Shown piece after piece: positions 63,119 through 64,000 of a stretch of 64,000 bases of DNA. The position numbers were made by a program, and so were the translations under genes. Source of the stretch: Acetatifactor muris (GTDB lineage: Bacteria; Bacillota; Clostridia; Lachnospirales; Lachnospiraceae); assembly GCF_024623325.1 (NCBI RefSeq), contig NZ_JANJZD010000001.1, positions 310,001-374,000 of the forward strand. The letters run 5' to 3'. Under the pieces are notes generated by a model. The model was not told the origin of the DNA. It was given only the letters and a program-made list of their open reading frames with translations, and did not search any database. The number at the start of each line of letters is the position of its first letter. The stretch's first letter is position 1.

Positions 63119-64000
63119 ATGGGAATGCAGATGGGTTTTCGCTGGTACGGCGAAGGCAATGACAGTATCAAGCTGTCGGATATTAAGCAGATTCCGGGTG
63201 TGACAAGCATCGTCTGGGCGCTGCACAATAAGATGCCCGGCGAGGTCTGGCAGGAGGAGGAGATTGCGGAGGTACAGAAGGCGCTGGCTCCCTATGGATT
63301 TAACATGGATGTAGTGGAATCTGTCAATGTACACGATGATATCAAGATTGGCCTGCCCAGCCGGGACGGTTATATTGCCAATTACATTCAGACGATCCGT
63401 AATCTGGCAAAATTCGGTGTGAAGGTAATCTGCTATAATTTTATGCCCGTTTTTGACTGGACAAGAACTGACCTGTTCCACCCTGTGGGAGACGGGTCCA
63501 CCGCTCTTTATTACGAGGCGGACAAAATTCATGATGACCCCAAAGAGATGGCCTCCTATATCCTGAACAACATGCATGGGCTGACCTTCCCCGGGTGGGA
63601 GCCGGAGCGCATGGCGAAACTGGACGAACTTTTTGAGGCATACAGACCTGTGACCAAAGAGAAGCTCTGGGAGAACCTGAAATACTTCCTGGAGCAGCTG
63701 ATGCCTGTCTGCCATGAATGCGATATCAAAATGGCCATCCATATGGATGATCCGCCATGGGATATCTTCGGACTGCCCCGCCTGCTGGTGGACGCGGAAT
63801 CTGTGGACAGATTCCTGGCCATGGTGGATGATCCCTACAACTGTCTGACTCTTTGCTCCGGCAGCCTGAACGCAAATCCGGAGAACAATGTGGCAGATAT
63901 TGTCCGCAGACATTGCGACAGAATTGCGTTTGCTCATATCCGCAATGTAAAGCATTTCCCCAACGGAGATTTCTCGGAGGCAAGTCATCGGGACTGCGAT
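63119..64000 (+). CDS. uxuA: Mannonate dehydratase, 3' truncated by window end
   Basis: About 294 residues are visible and the frame is open at the end. The sequence follows UxuA: FRWYGEGNDSIKL at the N-terminus, YNFMPVFDWTRTDL, then MAIHMDDPPW with metal-ligand residues, a Cys/His segment LTLCSGSLNANPENN and FAHIRNVKHFPNGDFSE. It dehydrates D-mannonate to 2-keto-3-deoxygluconate in glucuronate breakdown. GGAGG stands six bases before the ATG at 63119. Confidence 0.93.
   Translation, partial: MGMQMGFRWYGEGNDSIKLSDIKQIPGVTSIVWALHNKMPGEVWQEEEIAEVQKALAPYGFNMDVVESVNVHDDIKIGLPSRDGYIANYIQTIRNLAKFGVKVICYNFMPVFDWTRTDLFHPVGDGSTALYYEADKIHDDPKEMASYILNNMHGLTFPGWEPERMAKLDELFEAYRPVTKEKLWENLKYFLEQLMPVCHECDIKMAIHMDDPPWDIFGLPRLLVDAESVDRFLAMVDDPYNCLTLCSGSLNANPENNVADIVRRHCDRIAFAHIRNVKHFPNGDFSEASHRDCD

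Overview
The window looks like chromosomal DNA of an anaerobic Firmicute of the class Clostridia, most likely a Lachnospiraceae gut commensal. The evidence is mid-range base composition, strong AGGAGG ribosome sites, consensus TTGACA/TATAAT promoters, a dnaG-rpoD-trmK block, a long single-chain PurL, DUF6320 and DUF6142-like membrane proteins, and a sulfatase paired with an anaerobic (radical SAM) sulfatase maturase. The genus cannot be fixed from the sequence alone.

Layout. 0-2.3 kb: the 3' part of an ABC-class ATPase with an RGG-rich insert, then a polytopic membrane protein on the other strand. 2.3-7.8 kb: a MarR-like remnant, a Na/Pi cotransporter with a PhoU-like tail, a PhoB/PhoR-type two-component system, an HD-domain protein and two small ORFs, one probably a transporter remnant. 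8.2-12.8 kb: a BlaI/M56 (BlaR1-like) pair behind a consensus promoter with a palindromic operator, then PTS enzyme I. 12.8-15.3 kb: a MerR-ATPase-permease operon with a 19-bp-spacer promoter typical of MerR control. 15.4-18.5 kb: an AT-rich accessory patch with a HAD hydrolase, VOC proteins, several broken genes, a RelE/ParE toxin-antitoxin pair and a 31-codon integrase-like remnant, abutting tRNA-Leu(AAG). This reads as the eroded scar of an integrated element.

18.8-24.3 kb: a GH4 glycosidase divergent from an AraC regulator, a hybrid histidine kinase with two receiver domains, then tRNA-Val(CAC) and tRNA-Leu(CAG). 24.3-27.6 kb: a condensation-fold acyltransferase, a zinc-ribbon DUF6320 membrane protein and an HSL-type alpha/beta hydrolase in one run. 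27.8-38.2 kb: housekeeping genes dgt, dnaG, rpoD, trmK, a TGS-type nucleoside kinase, rnpB (RNase P RNA), pyrE, two small membrane proteins and an M29 aminopeptidase with a long N-terminal extension. 38.3-41.8 kb: purE-purM-purN-purD. 41.9-48.9 kb: a zinc-ribbon/HTH protein, a membrane SH3 protein with a repetitive tail, a YtrA-type GntR regulator, clpC, an unknown protein and radA, followed by tRNA-Trp. 49.2-55.8 kb: two unknown proteins, a sugar-isomerase-like TIM barrel, a TetR regulator and purL.

55.8-64.0 kb: a likely catabolic cluster with an AraC regulator, glycerophosphodiester phosphodiesterase, Cys-type sulfatase, sulfatase maturase, GH2 beta-glycosidase and mannonate dehydratase (uxuA, cut by the window end). 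Desulfation, glycosidic cleavage and uronate catabolism fit together as use of sulfated or glucuronidated host or plant glycans. The most unusual observations are the shared covarying hairpin in front of two unrelated genes, the RGG-rich ATPase, the BlaI/M56 pair lacking a penicillin sensor, the integrated-element scar at tRNA-Leu(AAG) and the acyltransferase/DUF6320/hydrolase cassette. No CRISPR array, prophage or intact insertion sequence was seen.
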